Of a DNA stretch of 64,000 nt, positions 44,156 through 55,494 are shown one piece after another. The DNA is taken from positions 1,798,001 through 1,862,000 of the forward strand of contig JBLDXI010000002.1 in the NCBI GenBank assembly GCA_047495785.1. The letters are read 5' to 3'. How positions within the stretch are numbered: the first letter of the stretch is position 1; each line of letters starts with the position of its first letter. The translations under genes and the position numbers were made by a program. The stretch is from Lepidodermella squamata. Taxonomy: Eukaryota > Gastrotricha. The notes under the pieces were generated by a model. The model had not been told where the DNA came from. It did no database searches and saw only the letters and a program-made list of their open reading frames with translations.

Positions 44156-44271
44156 AAATTCATATTTATTGTCATTATAATGATCGCAAAAAAATGTATA
44201 ATTTTATTGTTGTGCCTCTATATAACACGAGAGTTATAAAATATATTGTGCAATTAAAATGAACAGGTTTT

Positions 44272-46051
44272 TCAGCCGAAAAACCATGTTAAATTGAGAA
44301 AAATGTCTTCTCGAGGCCCGGTCGGGAATATAGTAGCATAAGGCGTAGTCGTCTCAGTTGTGGTGGTAGGTGGGGTCGTTGTAGTTGTAGTAGTAGTAGT
44401 AGACGTACTACTAGTCTCTGTTGACTGCGAGGTTTCGGTAATGAAAGCCTGAGTTGTTCGCCGAGTTGGTCGCGTCGTAGTTAGGGTGCGTAATTGCTCA
44501 GGGTACATGCGTCGATTTTCATCGGCGCCGACGCCATATGTCCATTTTTGATCGGTCAACTGAACGTAGCCACGACCATCCAACACAGCCAACATCCAAT
44601 AGTAAATCGTATCGCCGGGCGCAATTGGAATATCACTCGTGAAACGAAATGTTGGCGGGGACATGTACCCATCTGAAACAATTAGTAAAATCGGTAACTA
44701 AGGGTGTTGTCACAAATTTGATACCCAAGGTCCTCGCTTCCAGCATAACATTGAACTCGCCAGCTCGAATACCGTATAATGGCTTGTTTATATTGAAGTG
44801 GAGGGTCAAAATACTGAGGTCAGGGTCATCTGAATTAAAAAAATTAATTATTTTCAAAATTTATAATTTTTTTATTTAATTTAATAAAAATTAATAAAAA
44901 ATAAAAATATTTAAATTAATTAATAATTTATTTTTACCTTTCAAGTATTCGAACCGTAAAATATTTTGCCGAGGTTCGACATGGAAGTCGGGCGTGCTAA
45001 AGACGTAGCGACTCGCGCAGCATCCACATTGCGACGCCATCACATTGAGCGGCGCCATGGTGTACCCGGTAACCGCGTACTGGCCAACAGCAACATCATG
45101 CAGTAATTTCGCAACTTCCGGCTGCAAACTTCTCGTCTCCTGAGCTATTTGCAACGGCGTTCGACCCGTGCAGTCCGTCGCGTAGTAGTGAGCCCCGTAA
45201 TCTATCAACGACTGAACGATATCAACCCCGGAAAATAGGGTGACTGCAACGTAAAGCGGGGCATTACACCCGTTCATGTCTAAATTAGGATTCGCGCCCC
45301 GGTGAAGTAGTAGCCTAACTAAATTCACGTCCTTGTATCTAATCGCGTAATACAGCGGAGTTCGACCGATCTTATCCGCCGCATTTATATCAGCGCCTTT
45401 GTTCATCAAAGCCACGATAATTCGGTGGGAAATATTTGAGATACTAGCCGCGTAGTAGAGATCCCGTTTCGGGTCGACATAGGCCTGTCTGCCGAGTACG
45501 ATTAGGACCATTTCAACATTACCAAGACCTATGGCGTAGTGAAGAGGCGAGTTGCCGTTCGAATCTGTCTTATTGATATCGCCGCCGAAATCCAACAGCA
45601 ATCGAAGCGCGTCGACTGAATTCGACATAACCGCCGAAATTATTGGAGTTAACCCGCTTGTAGTCGAGGCGATATTGACCCCAGCGCCGTATCGAATCAG
45701 CAAATGGATCAAGTCGGCATTGGCGTTTTCAGCCGCGTGGTGTAGCGGTACCTTCCCGCCGTCTCTTGTATCGATCGCGTTCGGGTCAGATCCGTGGTCT
45801 AACATATACTGGACTATGTTAGCCTTTTCGAGCTGAACCGCCAAGTTGATAGCTACATCTTCTAACGTTGAGCCGTTTATCAGGGGCATGAAAGACCGAA
45901 CTACGTCGAGATTGCCGTTTCTTATCGCGTCGAATAGCGAGTTGCCGAATTTTTGCGGCGGATCATCGGCTGATATTAAATTCAACACATCGGATAGAAG
46001 TAGGGCTGAAAAAGCTGCGAAAATGCATGATTCAATCTTGAAAATATTCAT
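44272..46051 (-). CDS. Secreted ankyrin-repeat protein fused to a CBM39 beta-glucan-binding domain
   Basis: Three exons, 46051-44938, 44829-44725 and 44672-44272, join in phase to about 539 residues. An N-terminal hydrophobic leader (SCIFAAFSALLLSDVLNLIS) precedes about nine ankyrin repeats, e.g. GKVPLHHAAENANADLIHLL, GNSPLHYAIGLGNVEMVLIV and GRTPLYYAIRYKDVNLVRLL. A short cysteine linker (CGCC) leads to a domain spread over all three exons. It includes FHVEPRQNILRFEYLK, DDPDLSILTLHFNINKPLYG, IRAGEFNVMLEA, APGDTIYYWMLAVLDGRGYV and DQKWTYG. The order FxFNxN, GxxAGxFxxx, GDxIYYWxxV and GxGYxxxDQxW is that of CBM39, the N-terminal domain of insect beta-1,3-glucan recognition proteins. A Thr-rich mucin-like tail ends the protein. 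Part of CBM39 is in the same exon as the ankyrins, so the fusion is not a gene-joining error. An extracellular glucan-binding or immune role is inferred. Confidence 0.85.
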
Positions 46052-46226
46052 TTCTCTGGCTATCGTCTACAGCGACCGCAAAAGAGCCAACTTGAAATAT
46101 ATTGCGTGCACCCGTTTCCAAACAGGAAGGACATTTGTTGCATGACATTTTTTTTAAGCTGGGTGAAAAAATAATAACAAAAATGTTGTTTTAATTAGGT
46201 GCGCCTTTTCAAGAAAAATGTCCCTT

Positions 46227-48027
46227 TCAGTGAGGCTTTATTTTTTGGATATAATAAGCTTCTATTTTCTTTTTATCAAGCCCGAGTAAAAATATAAGTT
46301 CTCGACCAAAGCCACTTTTGGTGCAGTTGAAAATGTATCTCTGTAAAAGAGAAGAAGGTTAGGGCAAAACTGTAAAATTTGAGAAAAATTACCGCATAAA
46401 CACCTTCCTCAGAGTATGATACGCGAAAGACTGTGTGTGAGCTGTTTTTCAAGGTATTGACAAGTTGATACTCCAGGCAGTTGAGACCATCGAAGTGCAT
46501 GCGGGAGAGGCTGCTCGAATGCAGGCGATAGCTGAAAAATATGATCGGTCGCAATCGAAGATGAAGATATATTCATTCATACTTGTCGAAGTGCATTGGA
46601 TTTCCAGCATCTGGCTTAGGTAGTCCGGCATGTTTGAAGCCTCTGAACGGCGCGGTGGCTGGCAATCGGTCGATTTTGTATTTACCCCAGTGGAACCCTC
46701 TGTCAATCGAATATTTCAACTAGTCTTGCTCTTAGCGGAACCAAAAATTACGAAATTAATTTACCCAAATCATTTTTTCCCATAATTTTGGGATTTAAAA
46801 ATTCTAAATTACCCTGAAATTGGCGCTAAATTCAAATAAAAATTCAAAAATGGCACCTTTTGCATTTGGTGCCAAATTTCGAAATTCGGTTCCGCTATAG
46901 CATATTCTGATAAATTTCTCACCTGAAAACAATTTCATCATCCTCCCCGAAATAACCTAGAGAGGGAATTTTAAATCTGAGAGATAAAAAGAGCAGGTTG
47001 AAAATGTACCAAAATACAGGTTTGAATAGCCGTTTACAAATGCAAAGTCTTCCATTCGAACAATACCAACCCCTCCGAAATTATACGTAGCCGCGGGCCT
47101 AAAATCAAACAACTCAGCTTTCTCATTTTTTTATAACGAAAAAGAGGAAATTACCACATCCATAAATGGTACATGATTGATCTCTCAGGACATTTGAAAG
47201 GCATTCGATCGTCTTGAACGATTCTACAAGGATTTTAATGAAGCAATGAATAGATCGAAAACGGACTAACTTGTCTACGTCGTAAATTGCCACGCAATCC
47301 CAGGGTGGGCGGCCATTTTCTTCCGTATAGCGCCTCGCAGCCAGAAAACCAACATTCAACAATAGCGCTTTATTGAATCTGGGAGGTGAGCCACTTATTA
47401 AAGCTATGGGGTGAAAAATAACAAATAAATTCAACCAATTCCATAATTTCTCACCTTGTTCGACGACAAATAGCTGGAACGCTATTTTCTGACGTTTTAA
47501 GGTGGGTATTAGCGATGGCAGTAGCTCTTTCAAATGCGCTTCTCGGTCTCTGAATGGAATAAGGAAAGCTATCCGCCATATAGGATTGCAATCTGGGGGC
47601 TCGTAATAACCGTCTTCCGCCGTTGGATGAATAATAAAACGCTGTTCTATGGAAATTTCTTCCAGAGTTCTGTTGACAATTTCCTCCTGTGTAGTCGCAT
47701 TCAAAACTCCAACTGCGAAAAATCGAATAAGGAAAAGAAATTCAGGTTTTAAGACGCGTTACCTAGATCTTTCACCGGGTCTATTAAACACGTTGTTAGA
47801 TTAGTTATGTTGGTATTTTTCCATGGAATTTGAGTCGGACGCTCGAGAGGTAGTGCCATGAAACGTCTCGATTGATTAACTGCGACAAATTTTCTGTTAA
47901 AAAAGTTGGTGAATTCGCCGAAATACTTACTCCCATTTTGATAGATGTTCCAAATAAATGCTACAAAGAATCCTAAGATGGTTAATGTCAACAAAGCGTA
48001 ACTTATTAACCTGCTGCCCGCATTCAT
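46227..48027 (-). CDS. Beta-1,4-galactosyltransferase-like type II membrane enzyme (GT7)
   Basis: A gene of several exons with ATG 48027. A short cytoplasmic tail and one helix (LISYALLTLTILGFFVAFIW) give the type II Golgi layout, followed by a stem with several Asn-x-Ser/Thr sites. The catalytic part shows the family order: WRIAFLIPFRDREAHLKELL, FNKALLLNVGFL, CVAIYDVD (the metal-binding DVD), YNFGGVGIVRMEDFAFVNGY, FGYFGEDDEIVFR, and near the end DGLNCLEYQL. In most relatives the last metal-loop motif reads WGWGGEDDD; here both Trp are replaced by Phe and Tyr and the third acidic residue is Glu. The enzyme should transfer Gal or GalNAc from UDP-sugar to GlcNAc-ended glycans, but donor preference cannot be told. 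The last exon (after 46334) is the least certain part. Confidence 0.78.
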
Positions 48028-48462
48028 TTCTTGGCTATATACTATTCTTAGGTAAGTGATATAAAGCGGATATGGCGTGCCAATCCTTTTTATTCTGCAG
48101 TGAAGTGAACGAGTTTTAAGACAGCCATTTTTCACCTGTTATTAATTGGGATCGGTGTGTCACACATAGGCCACCTTAAAATAAATCCGATACCTAAATG
48201 AATCATTATTTTAGGGCAAAATTTAGGGTCAAAAATAGAGACCAAATATTTTACCGCGATTAGACCTGTTGTCTCAAACCCCACAGGTTGCTATTAGCGT
48301 GGCTTAGCGGCTCACAAGACCATTGCATCCCTTATAATATTCGTTTTTATTTAAAAAATTGCTTATACATAGGCCGTTTTAGACCTGCAAAAATAATTGT
48401 GGATCGTCAGTATTTATTTCAGGCCTGGTCGATGGTTCGAACTGAGCGGCCGCCAATATATT
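48028..48462. other. Spacer between galactosyltransferase and doublecortin genes
   Basis: No exon is supported; the plus-strand frame at 48288-48476 is featureless. It presumably holds the promoter of the galactosyltransferase-like gene. Confidence 0.4.
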
Positions 48463-50818
48463 TTAAGTGTCAGTGAAAAGAATAGATGCGTTCGTTATTC
48501 GCTGTTTAGCAGAATCAGATTTTCCAAGCTTTGTGATATTGGTTAAGCCATCAAAAACATCGCCGACCAAAGGCTCCCCAGACCATTTTCCAGAGTTTGA
48601 TTCCTGCAAATATGTTAATTTTTATGACTGAGTGTTCAATTTGATATATAACTCACAATGTATCTCAGCGCTTCTGAAGCCGAAAATCGCTTATCGACTG
48701 ATAACTCGGTTTTCGTTTCAGAATCAAAGCCGACCAAGCCCGCAGTCAAGCCTTTCATCGCCGACGAAAATTGGTTCCCTTCAGCAAAGATTTTCTCGAA
48801 TAGACCAGCATTGATTTGATTCGCCAAATTTTCGTCGCCAGTTAGGAGAAGGATGAGCAGCACGCCCACAGAGAATACGTCACATTTCGCGGTAATTTGT
48901 CTAAAATTGATAGATAGAAGCTAAAATAAATTGACGAAAATATTTGAAATACGAACTCATTTGAATCGAGGATTTCAGGCGCAGAATAAAAGGCTATCGA
49001 GTTGAGTAACAACTTGCGAGATTCCTCGGTTTTTACGCTTCGAAGGTGGTCAATGGAAGAAGCTTTATGGTATGATCCGAGTTTGACCATTCCGTCGTCC
49101 GTTATCTTTGAATTATACCAAAAAATAAGAATCAAGAATTGAAAATCAGCAATAAAATACTTACCATAATTGTATCATGATTTACGTTGAAATGAACCGT
49201 TTTCATCTCGTCATGCAAATAATGAAGACCTCCAAGCAATTGATCCAAAATAGCGATGATTTTCAATTCAGAATATCTGGTGTCCTCAGTTATTCCATCG
49301 AATAACTTATAAGCAGGCGTGGCTTCCAACACAACGAAAGCTACTTCAGGAGCGAAAAATACTTGATCTACGGCGTGAACGAGGTTGGGATGGTCTAATT
49401 TTTGAATGAGTGCTAGTTCCTGGTCAAATTTCGACGGGCGAGTCCTCGTTTCAATAACTTTAACCATCAACTCAGTTGATTTCCCGGCCTGCTTCGATTG
49501 GCATATGTGAGTGGTAGAAGCACGTGACTGAGAGCATAGCTCTCCAAGTTGATAAGATTGCCAAAAGCCTGAAACAACTTCAGCCTTTTGGAGGTCTGGT
49601 GGCGGGAACTCCAATGAATCCCGTCTAGCGACATCTACTCCCGCGGCATCGTTTACCTCATCCTTCTCTGGGCCTTCATCTAAAGCGCTGATTTGCCGCC
49701 CTTTTATAACCGTCTTCGCGGTTAAGGCTCTTCGCTTCGCTGATGCTACGGCAGAAATATGGAATATTTGGCGAGGTTTGTGAGAGACCCATTTTCTCTC
49801 CACAACGTCCAGCTCGAAGTCGCCTGGTATCGGATTTTCTGGTCCATAAACGATGAAAGTCATCACGTCTTCTTTGAAAAAATCTGCCAATGTATGAACT
49901 TGGACACCGTCAATTCCGAAAACTTTCTTGATAGTTCCAGGTTCAGACCTCACGGCATCGCCCATATCGTCCAATACCTGACGATGAAATGTCAAGCAAG
50001 CGCTGAATTTTTAGCACACAAGCGAACCTTATCATATGACCGCGCAGTTTGCTGATTGAGCAAGAATCGAACAATGCGCCGTGGTTTGCAACCATTTCGA
50101 ATCACAACAACCGTCCTCGGTACGAACGGCGGAGGTGGCGAAGTATTGCCCAAATATGAGTGCTGATTCAAGTCGTTGTCGGTCGTATCTGAAACCACTT
50201 TGGACAAATCCCTGTCTCTGTCACGAGCTATGTCACAGAATACAAATTTAAATATCAAGTCATCTCAAAAAGTGACATCAACTAACAGACAAGAGACAGT
50301 TTTGTTGCCGCGGTTGATAGTCTGTTATTTGCGTAATCTGGGTCTGACTCTGACCCAAAGTTGGAGAAGAACTCCTTATTAGCCAAAAAATGACTTCCGC
50401 TGCCCTTCAGGTTTTCCATTGAATTCAAAACGGCGGTATTAGTAAAACTGAACTTTTCGTTGGGAATTGCGTCTTCACTTTTTGGTGAGTTATTCACGAG
50501 CCTTACGAGCGTCGATTCGAAATTCAAGAATTTATGAGGTGACACACCCGAAACGGAGCCTTTAAAATATCTGTCTCCATTTTTGAAAAACTGAATGCGT
50601 CGAATAGTTTCTCCATGAGATGAAAGCTCGATAGGCTTCCCGGGATCCAAAACTTGCATGTGTATAGTTTGATTTGGCGTCGACGGGGCCTGAAGCTCGA
50701 CTTCCGGTTGCTCTGAGATAATATTCTCCATATTATTCTCCATTTCCTTGTTTGACTCCGCGCTCGCTGGTGGTATTTGCTCCTCTTGCGCCCCCTTCTC
50801 TTCTGCGACGGTTGACAT
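48463..50818 (-). CDS. Doublecortin-like protein with a degenerate kinase domain (DCLK family)
   Basis: Starts at ATG 50818. After a Glu-rich N-terminus come two doublecortin domains. The first is in exon 1 (IQFFKNGDRYFKGSVSGVS). The second spans two exons (RTVVVIRNGCKPRRIVRFLL, then VLDDMGDAVRSEPGTIKKVF). A kinase fold follows. It keeps the beta-3 Lys (LMVKVIE), the alpha-C Glu (FDQELALIQKLDHPNLV), SAPEIL and the F-helix region (KCDVFSVGVLLILLLTG). The glycine loop is absent. The catalytic HRD reads HFN, its Lys and Asn are replaced (VNHDTIM), and DFG reads SYH (VKLGSYHKAS). This is therefore a pseudokinase in the doublecortin-like kinase layout. The doublecortin domains should bind microtubules; the kinase part is likely a scaffold. 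The last exon (about 48605-48463) encodes a short tail ending ASILFTDT. Confidence 0.85.
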
Positions 50819-50837
50819 TTTATATTTGCGATTTTAA

Positions 50838-51314
50838 TTAACCTACAGCAATTATTGCATATTCATTTCGAACGAGTTTTGTCGCACCTCCGACTCCGTA
50901 AATTGAGAAAAGAAGTATTTTCAAACCAGAAGTGATGTACAAAATGGAGATCCGTAGGAACCGAGACACATAGACACATAGAGCATAGGGAGTCTGAGCC
51001 TTCAAAAAGCGTTCCCAAAAACGATGTTCCCGGTATGTGACGTTCACTATACCGATAAATGTTGCACATTAAATAGGTAATTTCGAGCGATAGGTTACTG
51101 TGAACGGCTATGAATATTGCGATCATCTACTATACTCAGGTTGTAAATTCTCAAGTCTCTCTAAAAAAGTCTCTAGTTCTTGAGTGATCAAGAAATAAAG
51201 TGCCATTGCAAATAATGGAATGCCACGTAAAATACTGAAGAAAGTAAACGGAGTCTCCAGAGTAAATTGATCCTTGTAATCATTATTAATTCCATCTAAT
51301 CGACATATTGACAT
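50838..51314 (-). CDS. Small two-helix membrane protein, unknown family
   Basis: Exons 51314-51131 and 51046-50838 join in phase to 130 residues. Each exon encodes one hydrophobic helix (ILRGIPLFAMALYFLIT and ISILYITSGLKILLFSIYGV), with charged amphipathic segments between them. There is no signal peptide beyond the first helix. The stop lies only 20 bases upstream of the doublecortin gene's ATG on the same strand, so the two could share a transcript. No family recognised. The exon join gives a sensible open product, but without homology the gene is less certain than its neighbours. Confidence 0.5.
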
Positions 51315-51930
51315 GAGCTGCGCAGTTAAGTACCCAGCTCACTTCACCTTTATTCAGGACGTAAGAGACACGATTGGCCCACCCGGTCTAGGAGGCATTT
51401 CGGTTTCGGCAAGCTACCCTGGCTTTGGCGAGAACGACAGCCCGCGTATCTATGTACGCTAAAAACCAAATACACTGTAATAATACTATTTAAATAATAA
51501 AAATAATTAATTAGAGAAAATAAAAAAATTACATGAAGAATGCGCGGTAATTTTTTAAACGTGCGATATCCAGATGTTTTTTGAACTTCTTGTTGAATCT
51601 TGTGTTTTCTGGCAGCTTTTGGAGACTAGAATGAGCGCTGACCCACTGCCATCTGCCACTTGACAAGGACATCAAAGGATGTAACCTTGCTGTATAGTTT
51701 TGCTGCATGCCTATTTCATTTTTTGAAAGCTATTTCTGCGGAGAGGTTCATGAGCTCATGAATCTCGACGACTCGAATTCGAAACCATCAACCGTAGAAG
51801 TTCGATCGACCCCGAAAAATGACTAGTATAACACTGCATTGCAACATTAACATTGTAGCATTAGCATTTAACATGCTCCAAACGGAACTCTGAAATCTTA
51901 AAAGTTCATGTTGATCATCTAAACATTAGG
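51315..51930. other. Divergent promoter region
   Basis: 616 bases lie between the small membrane protein (-) and the dehydratase gene (+). No exon was recognised. It probably serves as a two-way promoter. Confidence 0.45.
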
Positions 51931-53260
51931 ATGTCTAAAAAGTTTCTGGAAAACAGAAGTCTCTTCGTGCGACTGATTCGGAAGATAATCCCGACGAGTT
52001 CGCCTGATTTTCATAAAGGGTTATGCGGCCGCATCGGTATTTGTTTCCGTGAAATATTCCGCACTGTCATTTGTCATTTCTCTCTTTGTTTGTAGGTGTA
52101 ATTGGAGGCTCTTTTGAATACACTGGCGCGCCTTATTTCTCTGGAATTTCGTCATTAAGAACAGTTAGTTACTCCTACTTTTGAAGCTGAGTTCTAAAAT
52201 GTTATTTTCCCAGGGCGCTGACTTGTCTTACATTATTTGCGCATCAGAAGCTGCTATACCAATCAAATCTTACAGCCCGGAACTAATTGTACTGCCGTTA
52301 CTGTAACTCTTCAGCTATTAATTGTTGCAGCAGGTTGCAATTTTGAATGTTGTTTCAAGGGATTCGGCAAGTCCACTTGGTGAAATATCCAATGTTTTGA
52401 AACGGCTACATGCAGTCGTTCTCGGACCTGGGCTGGGTCGCAATCCGAAGTTGACCGAAAACATCAAGGTGCAAACCTGCGCACATTCGCGTTTCAGTGG
52501 TGATATGATTTTTTATTTTATTCAGGCAATCGTAGATGAAGTCAAGAAAAACAATATCCCCCTCGTCGTCGATGCTGTAAGTCAACCAGGCATCAAATTT
52601 ATTTGTTAAATTATTCCGTTGTTAAGGATGGTCTCCATTTCGTAAATGAAAACCTCAGTTTGGTTGAAGGTTATTCGCGAGCTGTATTAACACCGAACGC
52701 CATCGAATTCTCGCGGTTGTATGAAAAACTGGTATGTCAATGATTAGGGATCTATTTCATTTCGTCCATTATCTGCTTACTATATGCAGAAGCACGAGCC
52801 GCTGTCTTGTGGGAAGAGCGATGTTGACGCCCTGGCCGAAGCAGTCAAGACTGTTGCAAAAATCATGGGTTGCACCATCGTTCGGAAAGGAAAAGAGGAT
52901 CTTATCTGTGACGGGCAAAATGGTAATTTCTTTTCATCTCGCAATTTACCTCGAATAAATAGCTCTATAATTCATATTCAAGTCATAGTTTGTGACCTAC
53001 AAGGAAGCGTGCGTCGGTGTGGCGGCCAGGGCGATCTTTTGTCTGGCAGCCTGGGAACTTTCATCGCATGGTCGTTTACTAATGGAACAGAAGTCGATGC
53101 ATACCCATCGCAAACGGTCGCAGCCTTGGCAGCTTGTCTACTCACCCGTCAGTGCAACGGGCTGTCTTACTCGAAACACGGACAATCTATGATAACTACT
53201 GACATGATTACAGAAATCGGAAACGCTTTTTCAATGTTATTCTTAAACAAGGAATGTTAA
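51931..53260 (+). CDS. NAXD: ATP-dependent (S)-NAD(P)H-hydrate dehydratase
   Basis: A gene of about seven exons starting at ATG 51931 (exon 1 51931-52036, exon 2 52096-52163, exon 3 from 52214, and later ones). Joined in phase it reads HKGLCGRI then [69 protein letters not shown] and [12 protein letters not shown]. Near the end comes the catalytic [14 protein letters not shown] of the ribokinase-like carbohydrate kinase fold. The enzyme repairs damaged NADH and NADPH hydrates using ATP and works with the epimerase NAXE; it is usually cytosolic or mitochondrial. The exon 3/4 border (about 52288-52331) leaves an intron of only about 43 bases. The residues around it differ from relatives, so that join is tentative. 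The C-terminus ends normally. Confidence 0.9.
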
Positions 53261-53450
53261 TATTGTTTTCACACGGATTAAAATTATGTCTGATGAGAAT
53301 TAAAAGCTTATTGCCGATATGTGATACAGAGCAATTAAACCCTCGTAATTACGTCCGGAACGTGCCGCTCAATAATTTTATTACACGGTATAAAATAAAG
53401 ATATAAATTAAGGAGGGGAGGCAAAATTGAGTTTTTCTGTAACTATAAAA

Positions 53451-54474
53451 ATGAGATTCACATTTCAACTTATTATCGCTGCTGTTTTGTGCGCATCAGC
53501 ACTCTGCTTTCGGCGAAGAGCTGATCGGTCAGGTTGGTGAAATCCCGCAAGTTCCTGTTTATAGTTGAGGTCCTGTTTAGATTGCCCGGTGAGTTTGAGA
53601 GATGGGTCAAAGGTTAAGTGCTATTTTCCCAACTACGCGGGAAACAACTGGGAAAACGATCGCAGAATTTGCAAAATGTTCTCGGCTGAGAATGGCAATC
53701 TCGCCCTGCTCAACACGAAGGAGAAAATGGATTCGATTGTAGCCAACGCTGGTATAACAATCAGCATCTAATTAATTAATAGTTATTATTTTTGAAATGA
53801 CACAGACTACTTTTTGGGTGGAGATGTTGGCATGTCGTTCTGGATCGGCCTGAAATACGTTCACAAATACAAGAAATTCGTGTGGCTGGACGGAACAGAG
53901 CTGAACGAGAAGGAAGCTCCGTGGTCTCAAGCGCTTCGCGGTGAGGTCAAGCCGAACATCGAGAACTGCGTGGCTTTGAATATCTACACGGCTATTGCGA
54001 AAAATGCAACGCTTGACGTGAGAATATTTTACATATTTTTATTCAATTAAATTACAAATAAGCGATTATAGCATGGCAAATGGAATATTGATGATTGCGC
54101 TGCTCCGCGGGCTTCACTTTGCGAAACAGTTATTCCGAAGGAGCTGCCGCAGCCAAGGTTAAGCGAGATGGTTGGTCTGTACCCCCAGAAGGCCGCTATA
54201 TATTTTGAGGAACAGCCGAAGGGACATTCTTGCACCCATGGAATCGATCTTTTCCGATCTGAGGTGGCTTGATTTATTCTATCAATTAATACTTTAAAAT
54301 TCCCTATGTTTCTAGAAATTGGCTGCATGTCAGCAATATTGTCTTGTAAATACGGATTGTGCCGGATATATAATCCCGCACAATTCAAATGCGTGCATTC
54401 TCAAGAGCAAAACTTGTCGCACGACATTTGCCGACCACTCGAACACCTATTATAAGAAACAAATTTCAACCTGA
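53451..54474 (+). CDS. Secreted C-type lectin with C-terminal PAN/apple-like domain
   Basis: About five exons from ATG 53451. Signal peptide MRFTFQLIIAAVLCASALC. The C-type lectin domain reads KCYFPNYAGNNWENDRRIC, GNLALLNTKEKMDSI, FWIGLKYVHKYKKFVWLDGT, NCVALNI and WNIDDCAAPRASLCE. The WIGL core and the closing cysteines of the fold are present. The usual calcium/sugar triplets (EPN or QPD and WND) are not: the second site reads WNID and the loop before it has no EPN/QPD. Calcium-dependent sugar binding is therefore doubtful. The final exons encode a second Cys-rich unit (HSCTHGIDLF, KLAACQQYCLVNTDCAGYII, CILKSKTC) laid out like a PAN/apple domain. A likely role is extracellular recognition or matrix binding. 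Confidence 0.78.
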
Positions 54475-55494
54475 GAATGATAATTTGTAACACAGCTATT
54501 GTGGTATGGAATCATTGTGCGATCATGAATATCCGGATTTTTCCGAATCGGTGTTGCATTACGCGCTAGAATAAAATGACTAAAATTAAAAAATGAGCTT
54601 TTGGATACAGAATTCATCTCATTACATTGTTCGATTGAGATGCCAGAATGACGTTGAAATAGCTTCAGTAGCATTTTATTCAGTAGGTTCATTTTAAGGA
54701 GGAGTTTTCAATTTTGATCATTGGTTCGAAATTTGTCTTATCAGTGAGGTTCAGAATAAAGTACGTTATAAATGGGCGACACGCCGTTCGGGCAGACCGT
54801 CATAACAGCAAACACTCAAAACAGCAAACGTGACAAAACAGCAAAATTTTCAACTTGCGACATAACAGCAGAAACAAGATGCATCTTTTACTTTGTAAGT
54901 TTTTGCTGTTTTGTCGCATTTGCTGTTTTGCGAAGTTGCTGTTTTATCGCCGTACCGCCGTTCGACGAAAATAATGTATTTTTGTGGACATTTTTGCTAA
55001 TTTTTTCAGCTAGGCTTGGCTGTTGCAGAAAATATTTACCCGCCCTGTCGCGTTTTGAAGTTGAAGACCACGTCCCAGGTCTATTTACTACCTATGGAAG
55101 TACAGCCGAAGAAAAATTCTCCCAGAGATTGGCAGACTTGTGCGGGAAAAGTGCGCTAAAAAACGTGACAAATTGCAGCTTGAAGAAAACCGTTTTAACC
55201 AATTTTCCAAGGTTCCAGCGCGAGTTTCGAAGTGGCTGTTTGCACGAGCTTAGCTGGGCTGGTTTTCTTTTTTCTTAGGCGAAAGCAACGCGCTTGGATC
55301 TTACAAGCTGTTTCTCGATCGCTGAACCGTTGACCGAAACTTTTTTGCTTCGCCGAACTTTTCTCCAAAGCCGAGTGGCCGAAGGGCCCGATGAACGTAT
55401 GACCAGGTCAACCCGATTTTTTTTTATAACTCTCTATTTTGGCTCTCTATTTTTCATTTCATTTATTTGTAAGAACATTAAAAAAAGTAGTATC
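54475..55494. other. Convergent spacer with a MITE copy
   Basis: It holds the repeat at 54791-54956. The plus-strand open frame continuing to 55278 contains a few cysteines (LADLCGKSALKNVTNCSL) but starts inside the repeat and has no signal peptide or known domain. I do not call it a gene. Confidence 0.45.
54791..54956. mobile_element. MITE family A, copy 3, with 8-base target duplication
   Basis: The element begins GGCAGACCGTCATAACAGCA and ends with the inverted form of GGTACGGCGATAAAACAGCA. Internal GACAAAACAGCAA-type units lie in both orientations. It is flanked on both sides by GCCGTTCG (54783-54790 and 54957-54964). An 8-base target duplication is the hallmark of hAT transposons. Being intact at both ends, this is the best copy for defining the family. 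Confidence 0.75.

Noticed and set aside
47885-47945. 37-base intron in the galactosyltransferase stem (donor GTAAGTATT)
   Set aside because: Although the donor looks strong, splicing would shift the frame into stops, while the read-through frame continues into the conserved catalytic exons.
54957-55278. Plus-strand cysteine-bearing open frame
   Set aside because: The frame begins inside a MITE and shows no leader, family motif or clear splice sites.
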